Assembly (NCBI GenBank): GCA_022432975.1
Contig: CM039502.1
Coordinates: forward strand, 5,446,375-5,510,374
DNA from: Begonia masoniana
Lineage: Eukaryota; Streptophyta; Magnoliopsida; Cucurbitales; Begoniaceae
Reading direction: 5' to 3'
DNA: 64,000 nt
This document shows, in pieces, positions 1 through 9,632 of this stretch. Position 1 is the stretch's first letter. Each line of letters opens with the position of its first letter. The position numbers were made by a program, and so were the translations under genes. The notes beneath the pieces are model-generated. The model saw nothing but the letters and a program-made list of their open reading frames with translations. It did not search any database and was not told where the DNA came from.

Positions 1-5
1 GCTTG
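1..5. repeat. Target site duplication, left
   Basis: GCTTG immediately outside the left LTR, identical to 9216-9220. Five bases is the usual Copia duplication length. Confidence 0.9.
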
Positions 6-1157
6 TGAAATCGTGATTAGTTACGTTGGTGTCGTGACACTGATCGTGACACCAATAGTAAACAGCAATAATAGACAAAATAAAATGCGTAAAGTAAAGA
101 GACACCAAATTGGTAACGCAATTCGGCAACCAGCCTACGTCTGCGGGGCCACGCCCAGAATTAAAAACATTTCAATGAGTTTACAAAGTAACAAGACAAC
201 CGGACTTAAACAAATAAAGACTCCCTCTTATTTTTGTCGCCGTCTCTAGCTCACTTCCTCAAAGAAACTGTTTTGCAAGATCCCCTCGACTTTAGATCGA
301 CCCCTCCCGAGATCAAGATAACAACAAGATCCCCTCGTTGTTGATTCCTCCCGGAATCCGTGTTATGGCAAGATCCCCTTGCCCACGATCAGAGTGACAA
401 GCTCCCCTTGTCAATAAATAGAACTCCTCCCGAGTTCCAGCGCTGTCTCCTCCTGAGACTGATCTTCAATGAAGAATAAAAAGGATTGCGCCTATGACAC
501 CGCTTGCGACACCAACCGTTGTTATAGGATGCAACCAACCACCACACTCTTATAATAATGAAATCCAACAGCAACAGAGGTAGAATGTGGACAACAATCT
601 CACAGAGATCGAAACAACCAAAAACACACTCACTTGCAGAAGCAAGAGAGGGAACAAAACCGGCGGCACACAACACAAGAAAATATCTCCGAGAATAATA
701 ATAATCCGCTTCCTTCTTCAATGAAAGATTGATGCTTAAATATATTCGCAGCAAGTTATCGTTCCAGAACAGAAAGCACCGCATAAGGAAACTCAATCTC
801 CACAAAAACAAACTCGTGACACCCTTCACGACATATAAGGAAAGTACCAGAATATAACATATTTGGATCCCTGAATATATGGATGACGAATCTTAATATC
901 TGTTATGATTCTTAGAGAAATCTGAATTCAAATCGGACTTTCCTAGATAAATATAATTAATAACTTGATTACCAAGTAAACCACTTTCCTTATTTTTCAA
1001 GACTTCCAAAAGTAAATATTCTGTAAATATTTGATAGATAAATCTTCCACAAAATCTGCCACCCTTGCAACTGTAAATATTCTGCAATTGAACTTTAATT
1101 TCCAAGATCAAATAATTTTGCCAAACAAATATATGCCAACATAAATATACATTAACA
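6..1157 (-). repeat. 3' LTR (left copy)
   Basis: This 1152-bp direct repeat matches 8063-9215. It begins TG and ends CA on the plus strand. It contains the hairpin row discussed in the findings and several TGACAC motifs. The two LTRs share a 146-residue minus-strand frame (389-829 here), but it is identical apart from one residue simply because the LTRs are recent duplicates, and I see no protein family in it. Confidence 0.95.
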
Positions 1158-1170
1158 ATCTCCCCATTTG
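1158..1170 (-). other. Polypurine tract next to the 3' LTR
   Basis: Directly upstream of the 3' LTR the minus strand reads CAAATGGGGAGAT, a polypurine tract in the position where plus-strand DNA synthesis is primed. Confidence 0.75.
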
Positions 1171-1193
1171 GCATTTTTTGGCAAAATTAAGAA

Positions 1194-1331
1194 CTCCCCC
1201 TGAATGCTAGATGTAAGATCATAAAAGCTCCCCCTTAATACTTGCAATAATATATCATGCTCAAAACACTATAGATGACATGCCCATCATATCGCAGCAA
1301 TCAGTGAAAGATATTCAGAAACTACTCCCCC
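1194..1331 (-). other. Additional polypurine tracts (multiple PPT)
   Basis: Three further GGGGGAG tracts occur on the minus strand at about 1194-1200, 1228-1234 and 1325-1331, all between the env-like frame and the 3' LTR. Repeated polypurine tracts in this position are a known Sirevirus hallmark. Confidence 0.7.
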
Positions 1332-1492
1332 TTTTTGCCACAAAAGGACAAAAATATAACAAAAGACCATATATCCAGAGCATCATAAAGAAATCCATAA
1401 AAAAAATATCCAGCAGTGATAGCCGAAAAGTCAGCAACAAAAGATAATTGTGTAAACACAGCATAAAGACAAACCCCGAAGTAGGAAGCTGC

Positions 1493-3232
1493 TCATTTGT
1501 GAGTAACATGAATTTCTGTTGCAGGTGTCATGACATCAGAGTGAACACTAGGTAGATCAGGATTAAAAATTGGAGAAGGAACCTGGGTGACTGCATCAGT
1601 AAATTCGTCAATTGATTCATCAATTTCTTCAGTGGATTCAGCAGTATCTGAAACACCTTTAGTGGAATTAGCAGCATCTGGAACAGCTTTAGAGGATGCA
1701 GCAGCAGCTTGAACAGTTTTTGCAGACCTTTGATGTTCAAAAATATCACAAACAGAAGCATCTGTAGAAAGTTTTCCTTCAAGATCGTCAAGCAGACCAA
1801 TAATTTCTTTCCTTCTCTTCTCAATCATAACATGCTGATCATTTAAAAAATGTAGCTCATCTTTCAGCACCTTCAAGTTGCGAGAAAATAAGGCAGCATG
1901 GACAGGAGTTGTAATTTGGGCAGTTGTACTTTGCAGATCATTTATGTGATCACCTTCAAATAGACTGGGACGAATTCTGATTTCCTCCTTTTCAAGTTCA
2001 AGAACCTCTTTACTTCGGATGACTGATTTTTGAGTGGAAATCAACCCATAGATCAACCTCGGGAATGGAAGAGCAATCCTTTCATTCTTACAGTCAGCGT
2101 GCTTTACTATTTGCTCAAACATAAATAGATCAACATCAAAAGTAATGTGGTTCCCTATTTTAAATAGCAAAGATGCCATAGATTTATTTACCCCTGTGCC
2201 GTGAGATGTAGGAAGCCAGTTCCTCATAGCAATCTTGTGTAAAATAGCATATTTCACAGTAAGTTGAGAGGCAGGAAAGTCCTTGCCACGAGGCCAAACA
2301 CTCCTAACACCGCCCGTGACATCGGCTATTATCTTGTCAAAATCAGGGGTAAACACCACCGAATCATCACCATAACTACATAAATAATTATTAATGGCCG
2401 TGGGAGAGAACTCAAACAGGTGTCCCCGAACAAACACATGACCATAATTTGGATGATCAAGATTTCCCACGTGAGACTCTAGGTTGCAATAAAATTCTTG
2501 CACAACCTTTAAATGGAAAGGTTTTAATCCCCTAATTGTTTTCCCCAAACCTTGACTTGTAAGGAAATCAACAATTCCTTGACATTTTTTAAAATCACCT
2601 TCATGAATGTTCCTTTCAGACCATACAATTCGTTTTGAGACCCGAGACCACAATCCAGCACAATATTCAGACTTAAAATCAGCATTTGTAGAAGAAGGCT
2701 CAGGTGACTTACCTTTTCTTGGACTTTTGCGGGATGGAGCAGAAACCTTTCTTCGTTTGGATCTTTTCTGTGTGGGAATGGAAGCTTTTGTTGTTGTAGG
2801 ATGTGGCGTTACTGGAGATGTTGTGCGAGAACGAGTCCGTCGTCGAGATACAGGAGTCGATTTTTCTTTAACAGGTTTGGAAAGAATTTCTTCAGTAGAT
2901 TCGGGTTCAGAAATTTCTACAATATCATCTTCTTCAGACGGATTAGCTTCTGCCTCTTCTGCCATCCAATCCTCATCAGAAGATACATCTTTCCTTGTTA
3001 TATGAGCCTTTTTCTTCTTGAAATCTAGAGTAACTTTGGATGAGCCTGGAGCTTTTGGGGGACCGATACTGACATTTGATGGAGGTCCAATTAGAAGATT
3101 GAATCGAGTTCTAACACCGAAGAGATCAACCTGTTGAATCGGAACGGCGTCTTCCACAACTTTAGAAAACTCAGCGTCAGAAATAGGAGATTTCATCAAT
3201 GGAGTAGGCGTTGAAGACATTCCTTGAGACAT
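1493..3232 (-). CDS. Sirevirus env-like third frame, 579 aa
   Basis: An intact 579-codon frame downstream of pol in the env position of Sireviruses. The first ~190 residues are Ser/Pro/Lys-rich with acidic patches and a basic, nuclear-localisation-like stretch (residues ~128-180, many RRR, KR and RK pairs). The middle (~190-420) resembles the putative plant transposon protein domain found in Sirevirus third frames. Residues ~455-500 look helical or coiled-coil, and the last ~80 are Ser/Ala/acidic-rich. I see no convincing signal peptide or transmembrane segment, so a true envelope role is doubtful; the name reflects position only. ATG at 3232 was chosen as the first Met of the open frame. It starts only 33 nt after the disrupted pol frame ends. 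Confidence 0.75.
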   Translation of the reverse strand: MSQGMSSTPTPLMKSPISDAEFSKVVEDAVPIQQVDLFGVRTRFNLLIGPPSNVSIGPPKAPGSSKVTLDFKKKKAHITRKDVSSDEDWMAEEAEANPSEEDDIVEISEPESTEEILSKPVKEKSTPVSRRRTRSRTTSPVTPHPTTTKASIPTQKRSKRRKVSAPSRKSPRKGKSPEPSSTNADFKSEYCAGLWSRVSKRIVWSERNIHEGDFKKCQGIVDFLTSQGLGKTIRGLKPFHLKVVQEFYCNLESHVGNLDHPNYGHVFVRGHLFEFSPTAINNYLCSYGDDSVVFTPDFDKIIADVTGGVRSVWPRGKDFPASQLTVKYAILHKIAMRNWLPTSHGTGVNKSMASLLFKIGNHITFDVDLFMFEQIVKHADCKNERIALPFPRLIYGLISTQKSVIRSKEVLELEKEEIRIRPSLFEGDHINDLQSTTAQITTPVHAALFSRNLKVLKDELHFLNDQHVMIEKRRKEIIGLLDDLEGKLSTDASVCDIFEHQRSAKTVQAAAASSKAVPDAANSTKGVSDTAESTEEIDESIDEFTDAVTQVPSPIFNPDLPSVHSDVMTPATEIHVTHK

Positions 3233-3265
3233 TGTGAAGAAACTTGCAAAGAAGTTGTGAAATCC

Positions 3266-6200
3266 CTAATCTTTTTTAGAGAGAAAAAAAAACTGAGGCC
3301 GTGATCTAATAAAATGATGTCGAATATCTATGTGCTTGGTCCGAGAATGCTGAACCGGATTCTTCGAAATATTGATGGCGCTCATATTGTCACAATAGAG
3401 TGTCATGACATCCTGCGTGACACCATAATCTTTCAACATTTGTTTCATCCAGAGAAGTTGTGTGCAACTACTACCAGCTGCAATATATTCTGCCTCGGCA
3501 GTAGATAAAGAGATTGAGTTTTGTTTCTTGCTGAACCAAGACACTAAGTTATGTCCCAAATAAAAACATCCACCGGAGTTACTTTTTCGATCATCTGAGC
3601 TTCCAGCCCAATCAGCATCACAATAACCAACAAGATTTGCATTGGTATCGAACGAATACCAAATCCCATAGTCCGCTGTCCCGCTAATATATTTCAGTAT
3701 CCGCTTGACAGATTTTAGATGTGATTCTCGAGGATTTGCTTGAAAACGAGCACATACTCCAACACTATAGCAAATATCCGGACGACTTGCAGTTAAATAT
3801 AGAAGACTACCGATCATGCTTCTATATAATCTAGTATCAACAGAGATTCCCTTCTCATCTTTGGAAATCTTTTCATGTGTTCCGAGCGGTGTTCTATTCG
3901 GACGAGCGTTTTCCATCTTGAATCGTTTCAATAATTGTTTGGCATACTTGCTTTGGGAAATAAATATACCATTATTACGTTGCTGAATTTGTAATCCAAG
4001 AAAGTAGTTTAGTTCGCCTACCATGCTCATTTCAAATTCTCCGGTCATTTGAGTGATAAAGTCATTCACCATTGGTCGTGACACCGAACCAAACACTATA
4101 TCATCAACATATATTTGGGCAAGTAAAAACTGACCTTTGTCATGACGAATGAAAAGGATTTTGTCTACTCCCCCTCGCTCATATCCTTTTGACAACAAGT
4201 ACTGCGTAAGTCTTTCATACCAAGCCCGCGGGGCTTGTTTGAGCCCATATAATGCCTTTTTCAATTTGTAGACATACTCAGGATGATGAGGGTCTTCAAA
4301 ACCCTTAGGTTGAGCAACATACACATCTTCATTTAGAAAGCCATTCAGAAAGGCACTTTTGACGTCCATTTGATATAATTTGAAACGCATGACACATGCC
4401 GTAGCTAAGAGAAGGCGAATAGACTCAAGGCGGGCAACAGGAGCAAATGTCTCATCAAAATCTACTCCTTCAATCTGAGAGTAACCTTGAGCAACAAGTC
4501 GAGCCTTGTTGCGAGTAATATTACCATGTTCATCACTTTTATTCTTGTATATCCACTTGGTACCAATGACATTGACATCTGGAGGACATGATACCAAGTC
4601 CCAAACTTGATTTCGTGTGAATTGATCAAGTTCTTCTTGCATAGCGCCAATCCAGTATTCATCAAGCAAAGCTTCTTTCACATTTTTTGGTTCAATAGAT
4701 GACGTAAAGCACGCAAATTGAATCATTTTTCGATAGTTGACTTTTGGTTTGTCTCGAGTTCGAATACCTTCATTCAGATCTCCAATAATATCATTAAAGG
4801 AATGATTTTGCTGGACATGCGTGGAAGGTTGCAGCTGATCTGAGGTGGTAACTGCTTATATTTGTGCATCCTGGTTCGTGACACTACTCGTAACACCATC
4901 TGAAACACCGGGTGAAAATCCGAATTTTTCATCATTAGAGTACTGAACAACGTCGTCAATGTAAGGAGTAGCTGATTCCAGAGAGTCATCTACTTGAACA
5001 TTGGCAGATTCTATGACACTTCTAGTTCTTTTGTTGTATACACGATAAGCACGACTATTAGTAGCATATCCCAAGAAAATAGCTTCATCACTCTTGGGGT
5101 CTAGCTTTCCCCTATGATCCCTGTCATTTAATAGATAGCAAGTACTACCAAAAGGATGAAAATATTTAAGATTTGGTAGTTTACCTTTCCATAGCTCGTA
5201 TGGCGTCATTGAAGTTCCTCCACGAAGATACGCTCGATTTATAATATAACAAGCAGTGTTCATAGCTTCAGCCCAAAATTTTTGTGGAATATTCTTCTCA
5301 TGTAACATCACACGTAACATTTCAGCAATAGTGCGATTTTTTCTCTCCACAACGCCGTTTTGTTGAGGAGTTTTAGGTGCGGAGAACTCGTGAAATATGC
5401 CATACTGATTACAGAAGTTTGAAAATTCAGAGTTTTTGAATTCTCTCCCGTGATCACTGCGGATGCGTATAATAATACAATCTTTTTCTCGTTGGAGACG
5501 GATGCACAAAGATTTGAAAACCGTGAATGTGTCGGATTTTTCTCTAAGAAATTCCACCCATGTATAACGAGAGAAATCATCAATAGTAACATAAGCATAT
5601 CGTTTACCTCCAATACTCTCCACGGGCATTGGACCCATTAGATCCATATGAAGCAGCTCAAGGACACGAGTTGTTGCTGGTGTCGTCGACACTGGATGTG
5701 ACACCTTAGTTTGCTTCCCAATCTGACATGGTCCACACATTCTTCCTTCATCAAAAGTTAATTTTGGAACACCACGGACAGCTCCTTTAGATATAATCAT
5801 CTTTAGCATTCGATCATTGATATGTCCCAGCCGTCGATGCCATAAAACAGAATCTTCCGAGCTTAAACGATGACAAGTAGAAGATGAATAAATAAGATAA
5901 CAGTTGTCAGACGATCTTACTCCTTCTACTATGCAGTTTTTGGCATTATCAGACACCACGCATTTGTCCCGAGTGAAATGAACATAAAGATCTTGATCAC
6001 ATAGTTGACTAATGCTAATTAAATTAGCCTGTAGACCATCAACCAGAAGAACATTCTCCAGTTTCGGTAATCTGGGGACATTTAGTGTACCTCGGCCCAT
6101 GACACTTGCCTTGACACCGTTGCCAAAAGTCACTTTTCCTACATTTTCAGATACAATGTCCTTCAAGAATTTCATGTGTCGAGAGCAGCCGCTGTCGAAG

Positions 6201-7990
6201 TACCAGGCATCAGTTGTGGTAGCTTTTAGGGAGATTTGTGTAACATTGCACTTCAAATTTGATTTAACCACCCATTTTTGTTGATAGAATCTGCGAGAAG
6301 AGAACCTGCTGGCAGTACCTTGTCTCAAATCGGCTAGATAAGTAAAACATCTTGGACGAATATGCCCAGGTCGATTGCAATAGTGACAAATAGGAGTAAT
6401 TCTGTTACATTTATTTATAAAAACAGGATATGGCTTTCCTTCCTGCTTGGGTTTAGTTTTGCCAAATGTAGCTTGCATTTCTTTGTTTTTAAAAACTTTT
6501 TCTGACACTTCTGGTGATGCAAAGTCTGATACTGGTGATGACACCGTTTGTGACACTGGTTGTAAACCCGAGCTTTCTCCTTTAAATCCGATTCCAGAAC
6601 GATCACCATTTGTTTTCCCGAATCTTAGAATATCATCCAGCTTGGAGGACCCTGTATTCAACATCTTAACATTTTTCTTCATGTGATTCAATTCGTTAAG
6701 TAATTTTGTCGCTTCATCCCGACTCGTTTTTAATTTATCTTCCAATTCAGCAACAGAATTTTGCAGATTAATCTTTTTAGCTTTCAAGTCTCCATTCTGA
6801 ATGCGAAGACGCTGATTAACTCCAACAAGTTCGGTCCATTTTTCATGAAGAAATTTGTACTCCATAATGAGATCTTCTTCCGTATTTTCATTTCCACAAT
6901 CTGATTCTTCCTCAGCAACATTATCTGGGTGTGTAGAATTAGCAACTAGAGCCACATGGTTGTTTTGAAACTCATCTTCTTTATCTGATTCATCTTCGCT
7001 CCATGTGGTGTTGAGAGAATTCTTCTTTTTCTTGAGAGTATTAGCACATTCTGCCTGAATATGCCCAAAACCATCGCATTCTCTACATTGAATTCCTCTG
7101 CTCTTGATAGATTGTTCATAAATAGGTTTTTCTTCTCTGGATTTTTCATTTCTTGAAGAACCAGTCTTGGTGTTCTTGACACTGGACTTGACACCTCTGT
7201 TATTTCTGCCAAATTTCTTCATAACCTTGCTGAAATTCTTAGATAACAGAGCTAGAGATTCTTCAAGGTCATCGTCACTATGGGCATTTGAAGATTGTGT
7301 CTCGGCTTTTAGGGCAACTCCTTTTACTTTCTTCTTTTCGATGTCAACTCCTAGATTCATTTCAAAAGTCCTAAGAGATCCCATTAATTCTTCTAGCTTC
7401 ATGTTGGAAACATCCTTGGCTTCTTCAATAGCTGTGACTTTATAAGCGAAACGTGGAGGCAAAGAACGTAGAGCTTTTCTTACAAGTCTTTCTTCGGAAA
7501 ATGTTTCACCAAGAGCAAATGCCTCATTGACAATGTCACATAATTTTGCATTAAATTCAGCAATACTTTCATCTTCATGCATTCTCAAATTTTCGAATCT
7601 TGTAGTGATCATCTGCATTTTGGATAGTTTCACAGCTGATGTTCCTTCATATGTGATCTGGAGAATTTCCCAGGCCCTTTTTGCTGACTCACACGTGGAG
7701 ATAAATCTGAACTGTGTAGGATCAACACCATTAAAAATAGCATTCAAAGCCTTTGAATTACTGTTGGCCATCGCATCTTCGGAAGGAGACCAATCTTGTT
7801 CAGCCTTGAGAGTTGTAACACCTTCTTTGTTTGTAGAGGTCGGAGGATCTCATCCTATCAAAATAGATTTCCAAGCTTTTTCATCGATAGCTTTGATAAA
7901 GGCCCTCATTCTAGCCTTCCAATACGCATAGTTGCTCCCGTCTAATAGAGGTGGGCGCATTGTTGAACCTCCTTCTTTCATAGAGTCCAT
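3266..7990 (-). pseudogene. Defective gag-pol polyprotein gene
   Basis: This would encode the Copia polyprotein. The likely gag start is ATG at 7990, followed by a UBN2/Copia-type gag, a CCHC knuckle near 7087-7046, a second CCHC near 6391-6350, protease D-S-G near 6190, integrase HHCC near 5850-5715 and its D, D, E region (5650-5340), reverse transcriptase YVDD near 4100, and RNase H D-A-D, A-E-A-E-Y and Y-C-D-N (3620-3400). Three lesions are visible: an in-frame TGA at 7850-7852 (gag codon 47), an in-frame TAA at 4856-4858 between integrase and reverse transcriptase, and loss of the RNase H tail. After the conserved H-H-F-I-R near 3310 the sequence turns unrelated and stops at 3266. No frameshift is needed to read from 7990 to 3310. 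The copy probably depended on an intact relative for its proteins. Confidence 0.9.
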
Positions 7991-8042
7991 TGCAAGAGTA
8001 ACACACGATCAAATCCCGCGGATCCCGCCTAAGAAACAGAGG

Positions 8043-8060
8043 CGTCCTGCTTTGATACCA
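8043..8060 (-). other. Primer binding site, initiator Met-tRNA type
   Basis: Just inside the 5' LTR the minus strand reads TGGTATCAAAGC. This matches the common plant primer site TGGTATCAGAGC, complementary to the 3' end of initiator tRNA-Met, with one mismatch. It is the start site for minus-strand DNA synthesis. Confidence 0.85.
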
Positions 8061-8062
8061 AT

Positions 8063-9215
8063 TGAAATCGTGATTAGTTACGTTGGTGTCGTGACACTGA
8101 TCGTGACACCAATAGTAAACAGCAATAATAGACAAAATAAAATGCGTAAAGTAAAGAGACACCAAATTGGTAACGCAGTTCGGCAACCAGCTTACGTCTG
8201 CGGGGCCACGCCCAGAATTAAAAACATTTCAATGAGTTTACAAAGTAACAAGACAACCGGACTTAAACAAATAAAGACTCCCTCTTATCTTTGTCGCCGT
8301 CTCTAGCTCACTTCCTCAAAGAAACTGTTTTTGCGAGATCCCCTCGACTTTAGATCGACCCCTCCCGAGATCAAGATAACAACAAGATCCCCTCGTTGTT
8401 GATTCCTCCCGGAATCCGTGTTATGGCAAGATCCCCTTGCCCACGATCAGAGTGACAAGCTCCCCTTGTCAATAAATAGAACTCCTCCCGAGTTCCAGCG
8501 CTGTCTCCTCCTGAGACTGATCTTCAATGAAGAATAAAAAGGATTGCGCCTATGACACCGCTTGCGACACCAACCGTTGTTATAGGATGCAACCAACCAC
8601 CACACTCTTATAATAATGAAATCCAACAGCAACAGAGGTAGAATGTGGACAACAATCTCACAGAGATCGAAACAACCAAAAACACACTCACTTGCAGAAG
8701 CAAGAGAGGGAACAAAACCGGCGGCACACAACACAAGAAAATATCTCCGAGAATAATAATAATCCGCTTCCTTCTTCAATGAAAGATTGATGCTTAAATA
8801 TATTCGCAGCAAGTTATCGTTCCAGAACAGAAAGCACCGCACAAGGAAACTCAATCTCCACAAAAACAAACTCGTGACACCCTTCACGACATATAAGGAA
8901 AGTACCAGAATATAACATATTTGGATCCCTGAATATATGGATGACGAATCTTAATATCTGTTATGATTCTTAGAGAAATCTGAATTCAAATCGGACTTTC
9001 CTAGATAAATATAATTAATAACTTGATTACCAAGTAAACCACTTTCCTTATTTTTCAAGACTTCCAAAAGTAAATATTCTGTAAATATTTGATAGATAAA
9101 TCTTCCACAAAATCTGCCACCCTTGCAACTGTAAATATTCTGCAATTGAACTTTAATTTCCAAGATCAAATAATTTTGCTAAATAAATATATGCCAACAT
9201 AAATATACATTAACA
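8063..9215 (-). repeat. 5' LTR (right copy)
   Basis: This 1153-bp repeat is one base longer than the left copy because of a T-run indel. As the 5' LTR it should hold the element's promoter and supply R-U5 of the genomic RNA. I did not pick out a convincing TATA box. The hairpin row at 8334-8517 falls in its downstream part, about 270-455 nt before the primer site, so it would lie in the RNA leader. Confidence 0.95.
8334..8517 (-). other. Row of short hairpins with constant loops in the 5' LTR
   Basis: Seven short inverted repeats follow one another at 8334-8346, 8378-8400, 8401-8416, 8425-8441, 8453-8471, 8479-8495 and 8503-8517. Stem sequences differ (for example GGCAAG/CTTGCC, TGACAAG/CTTGTCA, GAACTC/GAGTTC, GTCTC/GAGAC), but plus-strand loops are ATCCC, TCCC, CTCCC or CTCCT. 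In the element's RNA (minus strand) these loops read GGGAU, GGGA, GGGAG and AGGAG. The left LTR carries the same row at about 277-459. The function is unknown. Confidence 0.7.
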
Positions 9216-9220
9216 GCTTG
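9216..9220. repeat. Target site duplication, right
   Basis: GCTTG immediately outside the right LTR, identical to 1-5. Confidence 0.9.
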
Positions 9221-9632
9221 CATCTGTAACACTCTAGTTTCAGCTCATTTGAGCGCAAAAATTTCCAATATTTGCAAACAAACAACAAAATGTTCTAAAA
9301 AAAGGGTAAACCGAATGTGTTCAGACCCGAAATTGGGAGGCAGCTGCCAAGAGTTTCTTTGAAGTAAAAACAAATATTCATCTCAATCGATGCAAACAAA
9401 CTATTTTTGGCCAAATTCTAGCTCAGTATCCTACAAGTGTTGGTCAAATCCGAGTTTGCATTAAACTCGTATCACAACACACAGAAGTTAGTTCAAGCAG
9501 AAGTTTAATTCAGACGAATGACCAATGAACAATCATTTTCTTTTTCAATACACTGACCCTTTCTAGTCCTTCTGCTTGATCAATCCTGCAGGTCGCATAG
9601 CAGCAGATCTTCTGGCAAGGATGCAAGCGAAC
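9221..9632. other. RPT5 3' flank / 3' UTR region
   Basis: No coding signal is seen. The stretch contains whatever 3' UTR RPT5 has, ending at the retrotransposon insertion. I could not fix a polyadenylation site. Confidence 0.5.

Larger units (their letters stand above)
6..9215 (-). mobile_element. Full-length Sirevirus-type Ty1/Copia LTR retrotransposon
   Basis: A complete LTR element about 9.2 kb long, read on the minus strand, so its 5' LTR is at 8063-9215 and its 3' LTR at 6-1157. It is flanked by a perfect 5-bp target site duplication, GCTTG at 1-5 and 9216-9220. Both LTRs begin TG and end CA. The internal order is primer site, gag with two zinc knuckles, protease, integrase, reverse transcriptase, RNase H (the Copia order), then a third env-like frame and several polypurine tracts. 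A third frame plus repeated polypurine tracts is characteristic of Sireviruses (SIRE1/Maximus lineage). By eye the LTRs differ at about 7 positions plus one indel (about 0.6%), which at usual plant rates suggests insertion within a few hundred thousand years. The copy is coding-defective. It lies about 0.4 kb past the RPT5 stop codon in the same orientation. Confidence 0.95.

Noticed and set aside
389..829. 146-residue minus-strand frame repeated in both LTRs (also 8447-8887)
   Set aside because: Its conservation is explained by LTR identity. No family resemblance, and it lies in non-coding LTR sequence.
2607..3005. Plus-strand 132-residue frame in the retrotransposon
   Set aside because: Antisense shadow of the Ser/Arg/Lys-rich part of the env-like frame.
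1493..3232. Reading the third frame as a true viral envelope protein
   Set aside because: No convincing signal peptide, transmembrane segment or fusion motif; only its position matches env.
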